This document shows, in pieces, positions 46,478 through 54,475 of a DNA stretch of 64,000 nucleotides. Numbering within the stretch: position 1 is the first letter of the stretch; every line of letters starts with the position of its first letter. Under the pieces are notes generated by a model that did not search any database, was not told the origin of the DNA, and saw nothing but the letters and a program-made list of their open reading frames with translations. The translations under genes and the position numbers were made by a program. Origin of the DNA: Kaustia mangrovi (lineage in GTDB: Bacteria > Pseudomonadota > Alphaproteobacteria > Rhizobiales > Im1); the NCBI RefSeq assembly GCF_015482775.1, contig NZ_CP058214.1:620001-684000 (forward strand), in the 5' to 3' direction.

Positions 46478-47935
46478 ATGACGAACTCCAAGTGGCTCCG
46501 TCGGGCGCTGCTGGGCGGTGTGGCGGTTACCGTCATGTCGACCGGCGCACAGGCCGATGAGCTGACCGCCCTGAAGGCGCAGCTCCAGGCCCTGCAGTCC
46601 CGTGTGAACCAGCTCGAGGCCCAGCCGGCTGCGTCCTCGCAGCTGCCGGAGGGTGCGAGCTTCATCACCTTCAAGCGCGGCACCGAGGCGACCGCCGACT
46701 GGAACACGGCGCGCGTCGGCGACGCGGTTCCGAACGACCGCGGCTTCACCATCGCCATCACGCCGACCGCCGACCTGCCGGCGCCGGTCCACGAGGTGAC
46801 GGTCTCCGGTTACGTCAAGGGCGACGTGATCTACGACTTCAACCAGGATCTCGGCAACGCCTTCAGCTTCACCGGCATCACCGACGACCCGGACAGCGCC
46901 GAGCACATCCGCCTGCATGCCGAGCAGTCGCGCTTCCGCATCAAGTCGCGGTCGGACACCTCCATCGGCCAGATCCGCACCCTGATCGAGGGCGACTTCT
47001 GGGGCGGCGACTTCCGCCTGCGCCACGCCTGGGGCGAGTGGGACATGACGCCGAACCTGACCCTCGGTGTCGGCCGGTACTGGCGCAACTTCATGTCGCT
47101 GATCACCGGCATCTCGACGGTGGACTTCAACGGCCCGATCGGCCTGATCGGCACGTCGCGCAACAACCAGGTGCGTCTGACCTATCATGACGGCCCGATG
47201 GAGTTCGCGGTCTCGATCGAGGACCCGACCGGCGATTCGAGCCAGGGCATCGGCAACGACCTGCTGACCGGCGCCATCGGCACGATCACCACGCCCGCGA
47301 CTGCTGCGCTCGAGACCGGCGGCGCGTCGGACAACCTGCCGGACCTGAACGCCCGCTGGCAGTACTCCGCTCCGGGTGGCTGGGAGTTCCTGGTCTCCGG
47401 CATGCTGCGTAACTTCCACACCGATGGCGACCTCGGCTTCGATGGCGACAGCGCTCTCGGCTGGGCCGTTCAGGGTGCGGTGAACTTCAATCTCGGCGAC
47501 ATCGCCACGCTGACCACCTCGGCCATGTATGGCGACGGCATCGGCAACTACCTCTACGGTGCGAGCTACGGTGCCTATGTCAACCGCAACGGCGACATCA
47601 AGACCATCGAGGGTCTCGGCGTCTTTGCCGGCCTGTCCTTCGACGTCACCGAGGCGACGACGTTCAATGTCGGCTGGGGCTGGGCCAAGATGGATTCCGG
47701 CGACACGCGCGACGCGGCCGACCTCTACGGCGAGGAGCTCAACCGCGAGATCATGAGCGTGCATGCCAACGTCATGTGGCAGCCGGTCCGCGAGATGCGC
47801 CTGGGCTGGGAAGTCATCTGGGCCGACCGCAAGTATCGCGACGGCGGTGGCATCGACGGCGCTGGCAACACCAGCGGCACGAACAAGAGCGACGACGCCT
47901 GGCGCGCTCAGTTCGGTGCGTGGTTCTTCTTCTGA
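46478..47935 (+). CDS. DcaP-like trimeric outer-membrane porin, copy 1
   Basis: 485 residues. Signal peptide to AQA-DE (residue 26), then a short coiled coil (LTALKAQLQALQSRVNQLEAQ), then a 16-strand-type barrel ending in Phe (FGAWFFF). Segments SGYVKGDVIYDF, QSRFRIKSRSDT, IRTLIEGDFWGGDFRLRHAWGEW and GRYWRNFMSL resemble the DcaP porin family, which passes dicarboxylates and other small acids. Variable loops differ between the three copies. Shine-Dalgarno GGGAG at 46463-46467. It ends at a strong terminator. Confidence 0.85.
   Translation: MTNSKWLRRALLGGVAVTVMSTGAQADELTALKAQLQALQSRVNQLEAQPAASSQLPEGASFITFKRGTEATADWNTARVGDAVPNDRGFTIAITPTADLPAPVHEVTVSGYVKGDVIYDFNQDLGNAFSFTGITDDPDSAEHIRLHAEQSRFRIKSRSDTSIGQIRTLIEGDFWGGDFRLRHAWGEWDMTPNLTLGVGRYWRNFMSLITGISTVDFNGPIGLIGTSRNNQVRLTYHDGPMEFAVSIEDPTGDSSQGIGNDLLTGAIGTITTPATAALETGGASDNLPDLNARWQYSAPGGWEFLVSGMLRNFHTDGDLGFDGDSALGWAVQGAVNFNLGDIATLTTSAMYGDGIGNYLYGASYGAYVNRNGDIKTIEGLGVFAGLSFDVTEATTFNVGWGWAKMDSGDTRDAADLYGEELNREIMSVHANVMWQPVREMRLGWEVIWADRKYRDGGGIDGAGNTSGTNKSDDAWRAQFGAWFFF
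46955..47253 (+). repeat. 299-bp tract identical to 48880-49178
   Basis: Base-by-base comparison of porin 1 with porin 2 at a fixed offset of 1925 shows no difference across this tract, including third codon positions. Flanking parts differ. This is the mark of recent duplication or gene conversion. Confidence 0.9.
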
Positions 47936-47966
47936 GAATTACTGCCGACAGACAGCCTGAAATCGA

Positions 47967-48001
47967 CCGGTCCGGGCAACATGCCCGGGCCGGTTTTCTT
48001 T
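47967..48001 (+). terminator. Intrinsic terminator, porin 1
   Basis: CCGGTCCGGGC / GCCCGGGCCGG (11 bp with one U-G), loop AACAT, followed by TTTTCTTTT. It lies 32 bases after the stop. Confidence 0.92.
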
Positions 48002-48028
48002 TGTGCGCCCTCCCCGCAATCGCCGTGC

Positions 48029-48057
48029 TTGGCAGACATGGGGTAAGGTGATACCAT
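48029..48057 (+). promoter_or_regulatory. Predicted promoter of the inter-porin sRNA
   Basis: TTGGCA (48029-48034), a 17-base spacer and TACCAT (48052-48057). The -35 matches 5 of 6 and the -10 matches 4 of 6 of the housekeeping consensus. It lies after the porin 1 terminator and predicts a start near 48064. Confidence 0.6.
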
Positions 48058-48063
48058 TTCCGT

Positions 48064-48138
48064 GTTCTCTCACTCTCCAACTGGAGAGAATTGGCCTCGA
48101 CTCACGATCCCCAGGGGTTTTGAGTCGGGGCTTTTTTT
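48064..48138 (+). ncRNA. Candidate small RNA between porins 1 and 2
   Basis: About 75 nt from the predicted start to the end of a T7 run. The 5' end GTTCTCTCACTCTC (48064-48077) can pair over 14 nt, with one G-U, to 46457-46470, the porin 1 ribosome-binding region. Then comes a small hairpin CTCTCC-AACT-GGAGAG (48073-48088) and a terminator hairpin (48094-48131). It has no open reading frame of note. The layout resembles known antisense regulators of porins, which block the ribosome site through a 5' seed. It is a prediction only: the terminator could instead be a second stop signal for porin 1 read-through. Confidence 0.55.
48094..48138 (+). terminator. Intrinsic terminator in the inter-porin region
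   Basis: GCCTCGACTCA / TGAGTCGGGGC (11 bp with one U-G), followed by seven T's. It is the strongest terminator in the window, yet no protein gene ends nearby except porin 1, which already has one 100 bases earlier. Confidence 0.9.
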
Positions 48139-48402
48139 GGAACCATAGACGCTATGCATTGCCGCATGGCGGAGCCATAGCCCCCCTCTTCCCCGCCCCA
48201 CAGGCCTGTGGAAACCGGCCTACCCTCTCCGATTTTGGCCAATCGAGGCTTTCTGCGGGCGAGTTTGTGGCTTTTCTGACACAGCCCCCTCGAATTCCGG
48301 TGCCCTGATACCGCGCGACCATTGACCCTGACTGTCGCGAAGGGTCCAATGCAGCATGTGCGATACAGTCGTGCAGTTTTGATGAATAGAGGGGAAGAGA
48401 GA
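48139..48402 (+). promoter_or_regulatory. Upstream region of porin 2
   Basis: 264 bases without a gene. CCGCGCGACCATTGACC (48311-48327) and GTGCGATAC (48358-48366) repeat the porin 1 leader block. TTGACC (48322) with a 17-base spacer to TCCAAT (48345) is a plausible promoter. The Shine-Dalgarno GAGGGGAAGAGAG lies just before the ATG. Confidence 0.5.
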
Positions 48403-49884
48403 ATGTCCAACACGAAGTGGCTTCGTCGGGCTCTCCTCGGTGGCGTGGCGGTCTCCGTCATGGCCACAGGTGCCCAGGCCGACGAGCTCGATGCCTTGAA
48501 GGCTCAGCTCGAGGCTCTGCAGGCGCGCGTGAACCAGCTCGAGGCCCAGCCGGCTGCCAATTCGCAGCTGCCGGAGGGCGCGAGCTTCATCACGTTCACG
48601 CGTGGCACCGAGGCGACCGCCGACTGGAACACGTCGCGCGTCGGCGACGCGGTTCCGAGCGACCGCGGCTTCACCATCGCCATCACGCCGACCGCCGATC
48701 TGCCGGCGCCGGTCCATGAGGTGACGGTCTCCGGTTACGTCAAGGGCGACGTGATCTATGACTTCAACCAGGATCTCGGCAACGCCTTCAGCTTCACCGC
48801 GATCACCGACGACCCGGACAGCGCCGAGCACATCCGTCTGCATGCCGAGCAGTCGCGCTTCCGCATCAAGTCGCGCTCCGACACCTCCATCGGCCAGATC
48901 CGCACCCTGATCGAGGGCGACTTCTGGGGCGGCGACTTCCGCCTGCGCCACGCCTGGGGCGAGTGGGACATGACGCCGAACCTGACCCTCGGTGTCGGCC
49001 GGTACTGGCGCAACTTCATGTCGCTGATCACCGGCATCTCGACGGTGGACTTCAACGGCCCGATCGGCCTGATCGGCACGTCGCGCAACAACCAGGTGCG
49101 TCTGACCTATCATGACGGCCCGATGGAGTTCGCGGTCTCGATCGAGGACCCGACCGGCGATTCGAGCCAGGGCATCGGTAATGATCTGCTGACATCGGCC
49201 ATCGTGGCCGGCACGGAAGGCAGCAGCATCACCACGAGCTTCGCCTTCGCGAATGCCTCCGACAACCTGCCGGATCTCAATGCCCGCTTCCAGTACTCCG
49301 CTCCGGGCGGCTGGGAGTTCCTGGTCTCCGGCATGCTGCGTAACTTCCACACCGACGGCGACGTTGGCTTCGGCGATAGCGACAGCGCTCTCGGCTGGGC
49401 CGTCCAGGGGGCGGTGAACTTCAATCTCGGCGACATCGCCACGCTGACCACCTCCATCATGTATGGCGACGGCATCGGCAACTACCTCTATGGGTCGAGC
49501 TACGGTGCCTATGTCGATCTCGATGGCGACATCAAGACCATCGAGGGTCTGGGTGTCTTCGCCGGCCTGTCCTTCGACGTCACCGAGGCGACGACATTCA
49601 ATGTCGGCTGGGGCTGGGCCAAGATGGATAGCGGCGACACGCGCGACGCGGCCGATCTCTACGGTGTGGAGATGAACCGCGAGATCATGAGCGTGCATGC
49701 CAACATCATGTGGCAGCCGGTCCGCGAGATGCGCCTGGGCTGGGAAGTCATCTGGGCCGACCGCAAGTATCGCGACGGCGGACACCTCATCGTCGAGGAC
49801 GACGATATCGTCGGTCAGGCTTCCGGCTCCAACGAGCACGGCGACGCCTGGCGCGCCCAGTTCGGTGCGTGGTTCTTCTTCTGA
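48403..49884 (+). CDS. DcaP-like trimeric outer-membrane porin, copy 2
   Basis: 493 residues from the ATG at 48403 (MSNTKWLRRALLGG, matching copy 1; an in-frame ATG at 48322 lies in the leader). The fold is as in copy 1: signal peptide, coiled coil (LDALKAQLEALQARVNQLEAQ) and barrel ending FGAWFFF. It differs from copy 1 mainly in surface-type loops (for example after GIGNDLLT and after KYRDGG). It has its own terminator. Confidence 0.85.
   Translation: MSNTKWLRRALLGGVAVSVMATGAQADELDALKAQLEALQARVNQLEAQPAANSQLPEGASFITFTRGTEATADWNTSRVGDAVPSDRGFTIAITPTADLPAPVHEVTVSGYVKGDVIYDFNQDLGNAFSFTAITDDPDSAEHIRLHAEQSRFRIKSRSDTSIGQIRTLIEGDFWGGDFRLRHAWGEWDMTPNLTLGVGRYWRNFMSLITGISTVDFNGPIGLIGTSRNNQVRLTYHDGPMEFAVSIEDPTGDSSQGIGNDLLTSAIVAGTEGSSITTSFAFANASDNLPDLNARFQYSAPGGWEFLVSGMLRNFHTDGDVGFGDSDSALGWAVQGAVNFNLGDIATLTTSIMYGDGIGNYLYGSSYGAYVDLDGDIKTIEGLGVFAGLSFDVTEATTFNVGWGWAKMDSGDTRDAADLYGVEMNREIMSVHANIMWQPVREMRLGWEVIWADRKYRDGGHLIVEDDDIVGQASGSNEHGDAWRAQFGAWFFF
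48880..49178 (+). repeat. 299-bp tract identical to 46955-47253
   Basis: This is the second copy of the identical tract within porin 2; see the partner at 46955. Porin 3 is clearly diverged over the same region. Confidence 0.9.
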
Positions 49885-49914
49885 GAATTACTGCCGACAG
49901 ACCACGACAATCAG

Positions 49915-49950
49915 CCGGTCCGGGTGTCATGCCCGGGCCGGTTTTTCTTT
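49915..49950 (+). terminator. Intrinsic terminator, porin 2
   Basis: CCGGTCCGGG / CCCGGGCCGG stem with loop TGTCATG, followed by TTTTTCTTT. It is nearly the same as the porin 1 terminator, so the duplication included the 3' end. Confidence 0.92.
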
Positions 49951-49978
49951 GCCCTGCCCGGCCCCCGCCATCGACCGC

Positions 49979-50031
49979 CTTGTGGCATAACTATCACAAG
50001 ACGCATATTTCCAATATTCAATTATAAATTG
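49979..50031. promoter_or_regulatory. AT-rich dyads upstream of porin 3
   Basis: CTTGTG-N10-CACAAG (49979-50000) and CAATT-ATA-AATTG (50019-50031) lie in an AT-rich stretch unlike the rest of the window. They are absent from the other two porin upstream regions. GTGCGATAC (50130-50138) follows and is shared with them. Confidence 0.4.
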
Positions 50032-50168
50032 CAGATTGATTTTACTCCCCCCTTCGCGCGTATTGTCGTGATGCAACATCTTAAGGTTGCAGTCGGGCCG
50101 ACTCGCAAGCCAAGGCGCGGGGGCCGGACGTGCGATACGCATGGACGGGAAATATGGGAGTTCCAGAC

Positions 50169-51650
50169 ATGAGAGAGACCAGGTGGCTCCGGCGCGCATT
50201 GCTCGCCGGAGCGGCAATCATCACCACGACCGGCGCGGCCGGGGCCGATGAGCTCGCCGCCCTGAAGGCCCAGCTCGAGGCCCTGCAGGCCCGCGTGAAC
50301 CAGATCGAGGCCCAGCCCGCCGTGCCGGCCATGCCGGAGGGGGCGAGCTGGGTGACCTTCACCCGCGGCACCGAGGCGACCGCCGGCTGGAACACGTCGC
50401 GCGTCGGCGACGCGATCCCGACCGACCGCGGCTTCACCATCGCCATCACGCCGACCGCCGACCTGCCGGCGCCGGTCCACGAGGTGACGGTCTCCGGCTA
50501 CGTCAAGGGCGACGTGATCTACGATTTCGACCAGGATCTCGGCAACGCCTTCAGCTACTCCATCATCGACGACACGAACCAGCGGCAGGACCACATCCGG
50601 CTGCATGCCCAGCAATCGCGCTTCCGCATCAAGTCGCGGTCCGACACCTCCATCGGCCAGATCCGCACCCTGATCGAGGGCGACTTCTTCGGCGGCGAGA
50701 ATGGCGGCAACTTCCGCGTCCGCCACGCCTGGGGCGAGTGGGACATCACGCCGAACCTGACCTTCGGCGTCGGCCAGTACTGGCGCAACTTCATGTCGCT
50801 GATCACCGGCATTCCGACGGTGGACTTCAACGGCCCCGTCGGCCTGATCGCCACGTCACGCAACGCCCAGGTCCGCCTGACCTATCATTCGGGGCCCATG
50901 GAGGTCGCGGTTTCCATCGAGGACCCGACCGGCGACGGCGACAGCGGCGATCTCTATGAGCAACCGACAGTCACCGGCACGCTCTCCCACGCGCCCAACG
51001 CCTCCGACAACCTGCCGGACCTGAATGCCCGCATTCAGTACGACCTTCCCGGTGGCCATCAGATCCTGGCCTCCGGCATGCTGCGCAACTTCCACACCGA
51101 CGGTGATCTCGGCGGCGACAACGACAGCGCGCTCGGCTGGGCCGTCCAGGGCGCGGCCAACATCAATCTCGGCGACATCGCCGTACTGTCCACCTCCGTC
51201 ATGTATGGCGACGGTATCGGCAACTACCTCTTCGGTGCCGCCTATACCAACTCGTCCGGCAAGGCCAACGGCATCGGCGCCTATGTGGACCCCACCGGAC
51301 ATATCGCGACCATCGCGGGACTGGGGGTCTTCGCGGGGCTCACCTTCAACGTCACCGAGGCCACCAGCCTGAATGTCGGCTGGGGCTGGACGAAGATGGA
51401 CAAGGGGGACGTCTCCGACGCCATGTCCAACGTGACCTCCGGCAGCATGAACTCCGAGATCATGAGCGTGCACGGCAACGTCATGTGGCAGCCCGTCCGC
51501 GAGATGCGGCTCGGCTGGGAGGTCATCTGGGCCCAGCGCAAATATCTCCAGGGCCACCTCGATACGACGACTAATCCCTTCTCAGCCTATCACACCAAGG
51601 AGACAGCCGACGCCGTAAGGGCCCAGTTCGGAGCCTGGTTCTTCTTCTGA
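50169..51650 (+). CDS. DcaP-like trimeric outer-membrane porin, copy 3
   Basis: 493 residues from the ATG at 50169 (MRETRWLRRALLAG), 8 bases after GGGAG; an upstream in-frame ATG at 50130 is rejected. Same build as copies 1 and 2: signal peptide, coiled coil (LAALKAQLEALQARVNQIEAQ) and barrel ending in FFF. It is the most diverged copy (QYWRNFMSL for RYWRNFMSL; different loops). Its separate AT-rich promoter region suggests separate control. Confidence 0.85.
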   Translation: MRETRWLRRALLAGAAIITTTGAAGADELAALKAQLEALQARVNQIEAQPAVPAMPEGASWVTFTRGTEATAGWNTSRVGDAIPTDRGFTIAITPTADLPAPVHEVTVSGYVKGDVIYDFDQDLGNAFSYSIIDDTNQRQDHIRLHAQQSRFRIKSRSDTSIGQIRTLIEGDFFGGENGGNFRVRHAWGEWDITPNLTFGVGQYWRNFMSLITGIPTVDFNGPVGLIATSRNAQVRLTYHSGPMEVAVSIEDPTGDGDSGDLYEQPTVTGTLSHAPNASDNLPDLNARIQYDLPGGHQILASGMLRNFHTDGDLGGDNDSALGWAVQGAANINLGDIAVLSTSVMYGDGIGNYLFGAAYTNSSGKANGIGAYVDPTGHIATIAGLGVFAGLTFNVTEATSLNVGWGWTKMDKGDVSDAMSNVTSGSMNSEIMSVHGNVMWQPVREMRLGWEVIWAQRKYLQGHLDTTTNPFSAYHTKETADAVRAQFGAWFFF

Positions 51651-51676
51651 GGACCGCCCGGCGAGCGGGACGAAAC

Positions 51677-51707
51677 GGGACCGGCGTTGCAAATGGGCGC
51701 CGGTCCC
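51677..51707 (+). terminator. Stem-loop after porin 3
   Basis: GGGACCGGCG / CGCCGGTCCC, a perfect 10-bp stem with an 11-base loop, 27 bases after the stop. No T-run follows, so it is a weak or factor-assisted terminator. Confidence 0.5.
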
Positions 51708-51801
51708 TGCGATTCGTGTCGGCATCCGTCCAGAAGACTCTTGATTTGAGTGTCATTCTCGCAAAGATGGCGGGAACAGTTCCAGGGACAGACCGACACG
51801 C

Positions 51802-53652
51802 ATGACCTTTGCCTCACCAGGCGCCGACACGCCTCTCGACACGGCCCGCGCGCTCGCCCGCGCCGGGCAGAGCGACGCCGCGCGCCAGGCTTTCCGGCAG
51901 GCGCTGACCGCCAGCCCCCGCGACACCGCGCTCCTCATGGAGTTCGGCGTGTTCGAGGCGCAGGCCGGCGACCGTGCCGCCGCGCGCAAGCTTCTGGAAA
52001 AGGCGCTGAAGATCGCGCCCGACGATCCCGACGTCCATATCAATCTCGGCGAGCTCGCCCGCCAGGGCGGCGCCTTCGCGCTGGCGGAGCGCCATTACCG
52101 GCGCGCCATGACGCTCAATCCGCGCGATGCGGAGGCGCTCTACGGCCTCGGCAACGCGCTCGCCGAGCAGGGCCGTGCGCGCGACGCCCTGCCCTTCCTG
52201 ATCCAGGCCCACGACCTGATGCCGGGCGATGCGGAAATCCTCAACACGCTCGCCATCGCGCTGGAGGCGGAGGATTATCTGGACGATGCCATCGCCGCCT
52301 ACCGCAAGGCGCTCGACATCGCGCCCGACTTCCACCAGGCGCGCGCCAATCTCGCCGTCCTCCTCCAGGATCGCGACGAGACAGAGGAGGCCGAGCGCGA
52401 ATTCGCCCGCATCCCGCGGAAGGCCCTGCCGGCGGAATTCCTCGCCCGGCATGCCCGCGCCCTGATCGCGCTGCGCCGCTCCGGCGAGGCGCTGGACGTG
52501 GCGGACGCCGCGCTCGCGGCCGAACCCGGCAACGTCTCCGCGCTCATGGCCCGGGGCACCGCGCTCCAGCGGCTCGGCGACTTCGACGGCGCGGAGGCGA
52601 GCTATCGCGCAGCTCTCGATGCCAATCCCGCCCTGCCGCAGGCCTATCACAAGCTCGCCACCATCCGCCGGCTGGAGCCCGAGGCCGCCGAGCGGCTCGG
52701 GCCGCTTCTCGCCGACACCGCGCTCGACGCGAATTCGCGCGCCAATGCGGGCTTCGCGCTCTATACGCTGCTCGACCGCGCGGACCGCCCCGAGGACGCC
52801 TTCGCCGCGCTCGAGGAGGCCAATGCCCTGCGCGCGAGCGCCCTGCCCTTCGACACCGAGCGGCACCGCGCGCAGGTGGAGCGCGTCATGGCGACCTTCA
52901 CCAGCGACTTCTTCGCCGCGCGTGCCGACGAGGGCGTCCAGCGCGAGGGGCCCGTCTTCGTGCTCGGCCTGCCGCGCTCGGGCACGACGCTCGTCGAGCA
53001 GATCCTCGCCGGCTATGACAGCGTTCTGGCACTTGGCGAGCGCGACGACCTGCCCCGGATCGCACGCACGATCTCCGGCTATCCCGAGCAGGCGGGAACG
53101 TTCGGCTCCGACTGGGCGCGCGAGACCGGCGAGGCGCTTCTTGCCCAGATGTTCGCCGACCGGCCAGACGCCCGCTTCGCGACCAACAAGTCGCCCGGCA
53201 ACTATCTCTTCATCGGGCTCATCTCCTGGCTCTTCCCGCGCGCGCGTATCGTCCATTGCCGGCGCGATCCGCGCGATACGGGGCTGTCCTGTTTCGAGCA
53301 GAATTTCGACCAGGGCGTCGCCTTCTCCTACGATCTGGAGGCCTTCGCCGCGGTCTCCCGGCTCCACGACCGGCTCATGGCCCACTGGCACGCGCACGCG
53401 CCCGTCGCCATCCACACGGTCGACTACGAGGCGCTGGTCGCCGATCCCGAACCCCATGCGCGCGCACTCGTCGACCATGTGGGCCTCGACTGGACGCCCG
53501 ACTGCCTGAGGCCCCAGGATGTCGACCGGCCGATCGACACCGCCAGCGTCTGGCAGGCGCGCCAGCCCATCAACACACGCTCCATCGGCAAATGGAAACG
53601 CTACGAACGCCATCTCGGGCCTCTCCTGCAGCTCGCGGGAGAGCGCGCATGA
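51802..53652 (+). CDS. TPR-repeat sulfotransferase
   Basis: 616 residues. Residues 10-330 are tetratricopeptide repeats of 34 residues (HINLGELARQGGAFALAERHYRRAMTLNP type, seven to nine units). Residues 385-610 are a sulfotransferase domain: FVLGLPRSGTTLVEQILAGY (PAPS loop), ARIVHCRRDPRDTGLSCF (3'-phosphate site) and a tyrosine-sulfotransferase-like tail. The TPR part could bind a protein partner or substrate. Its stop overlaps the start of the following protease gene (ATGA at 53649), so the two are made together. Confidence 0.92.
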   Translation: MTFASPGADTPLDTARALARAGQSDAARQAFRQALTASPRDTALLMEFGVFEAQAGDRAAARKLLEKALKIAPDDPDVHINLGELARQGGAFALAERHYRRAMTLNPRDAEALYGLGNALAEQGRARDALPFLIQAHDLMPGDAEILNTLAIALEAEDYLDDAIAAYRKALDIAPDFHQARANLAVLLQDRDETEEAEREFARIPRKALPAEFLARHARALIALRRSGEALDVADAALAAEPGNVSALMARGTALQRLGDFDGAEASYRAALDANPALPQAYHKLATIRRLEPEAAERLGPLLADTALDANSRANAGFALYTLLDRADRPEDAFAALEEANALRASALPFDTERHRAQVERVMATFTSDFFAARADEGVQREGPVFVLGLPRSGTTLVEQILAGYDSVLALGERDDLPRIARTISGYPEQAGTFGSDWARETGEALLAQMFADRPDARFATNKSPGNYLFIGLISWLFPRARIVHCRRDPRDTGLSCFEQNFDQGVAFSYDLEAFAAVSRLHDRLMAHWHAHAPVAIHTVDYEALVADPEPHARALVDHVGLDWTPDCLRPQDVDRPIDTASVWQARQPINTRSIGKWKRYERHLGPLLQLAGERA

Positions 53653-54458
53653 GGGCCGCCATCGCCGCCGCCGCGGCGCTCCTCCTGTCCGGCTGTTTCC
53701 AGCAGCCCGCGGATCCGCGCGTCATCGACATCAGGAACGGGCCGACGCCGGCCGGCCTCAGCTCGGCCGACACGATCGGACCGCTGGTGAACCGGGCCTC
53801 CTCCTCCTATGTCACGCTGGTGGTCAGCGACACCTCCACCGACCGGCTGAAGGGCATGGACGAGCTCCCCGAGGCGGTGACCGCGGGCAGCGGCTTCGTG
53901 GTCGACAATCGGGGTCACATGATCACCGCCGGCCATGTGGCGGTGAAGTCCGGCTGGCTCGTCAAGGCGCGCGGGCCCGACGGGCGGCTCCACGAGGGCA
54001 AGGTGGTGGCGGTGTCCCATTCGCCGGACCTTGCGCTCATCAAGCTGAACGGCATTCACGACGTGCGCGCGGTGACGCCGGTTTCCGATGCCTGCCTCAC
54101 GCCGGGCACGCAGGTCTTCTCGCTCGGCCGGCCGCGCAGCTCCGGCGACGTCGCCCGGGTCGGCGAGGTCGCCTCCATGAGCTTCGGCCAGTCGGTGCAC
54201 TACAAGGATTTCGGCTATCCCGACGCCATGGTGCTGAAACTGCCGACCCGCAAGGGCGAATCGGGCGGGCCCGTCTTCACGGCGAATGGCCGGCTGGCCG
54301 GCATGCTCGTGAGCACGCTGTCGGACGGCACCGGGCGCCATCTGAACCTGGCGCATGCGCTGCCGGCCCCGATGATCGCCCAGTTCATGTGCTCCAAGCT
54401 CTCCTGCTCGTCGGCCTGGCGCGCGCTCGCCTCGCCGCGCCAGTGCAAGGCGGGCTGA
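53649..54458 (+). CDS. Lipoprotein trypsin-like serine protease
   Basis: 269 residues. The start has a lipobox (AAALLLSGC, acylated Cys at about residue 16). The catalytic triad of a trypsin fold is seen: His in MITAGHVAV, Asp in SPDLALIKL, Ser in GESGGPVFT. It lacks a PDZ domain, so it is not a full DegP. The C-terminus has two cysteines (MCSKLSCSS). Coupled to the TPR-sulfotransferase, it may act on the same cell-surface substrate. Confidence 0.85.
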   Translation: MRAAIAAAAALLLSGCFQQPADPRVIDIRNGPTPAGLSSADTIGPLVNRASSSYVTLVVSDTSTDRLKGMDELPEAVTAGSGFVVDNRGHMITAGHVAVKSGWLVKARGPDGRLHEGKVVAVSHSPDLALIKLNGIHDVRAVTPVSDACLTPGTQVFSLGRPRSSGDVARVGEVASMSFGQSVHYKDFGYPDAMVLKLPTRKGESGGPVFTANGRLAGMLVSTLSDGTGRHLNLAHALPAPMIAQFMCSKLSCSSAWRALASPRQCKAG

Positions 54459-54475
54459 GGTCGCGCCGAGCCGGT

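Noticed and set aside
48139-48360. Possible extra coding segment between porins (long plus-strand frame joined to porin 2)
   Set aside because: The extra N-terminal codons (48322-48402) do not match porin 1 and cover the shared leader motifs; the signal peptide starts at 48403.
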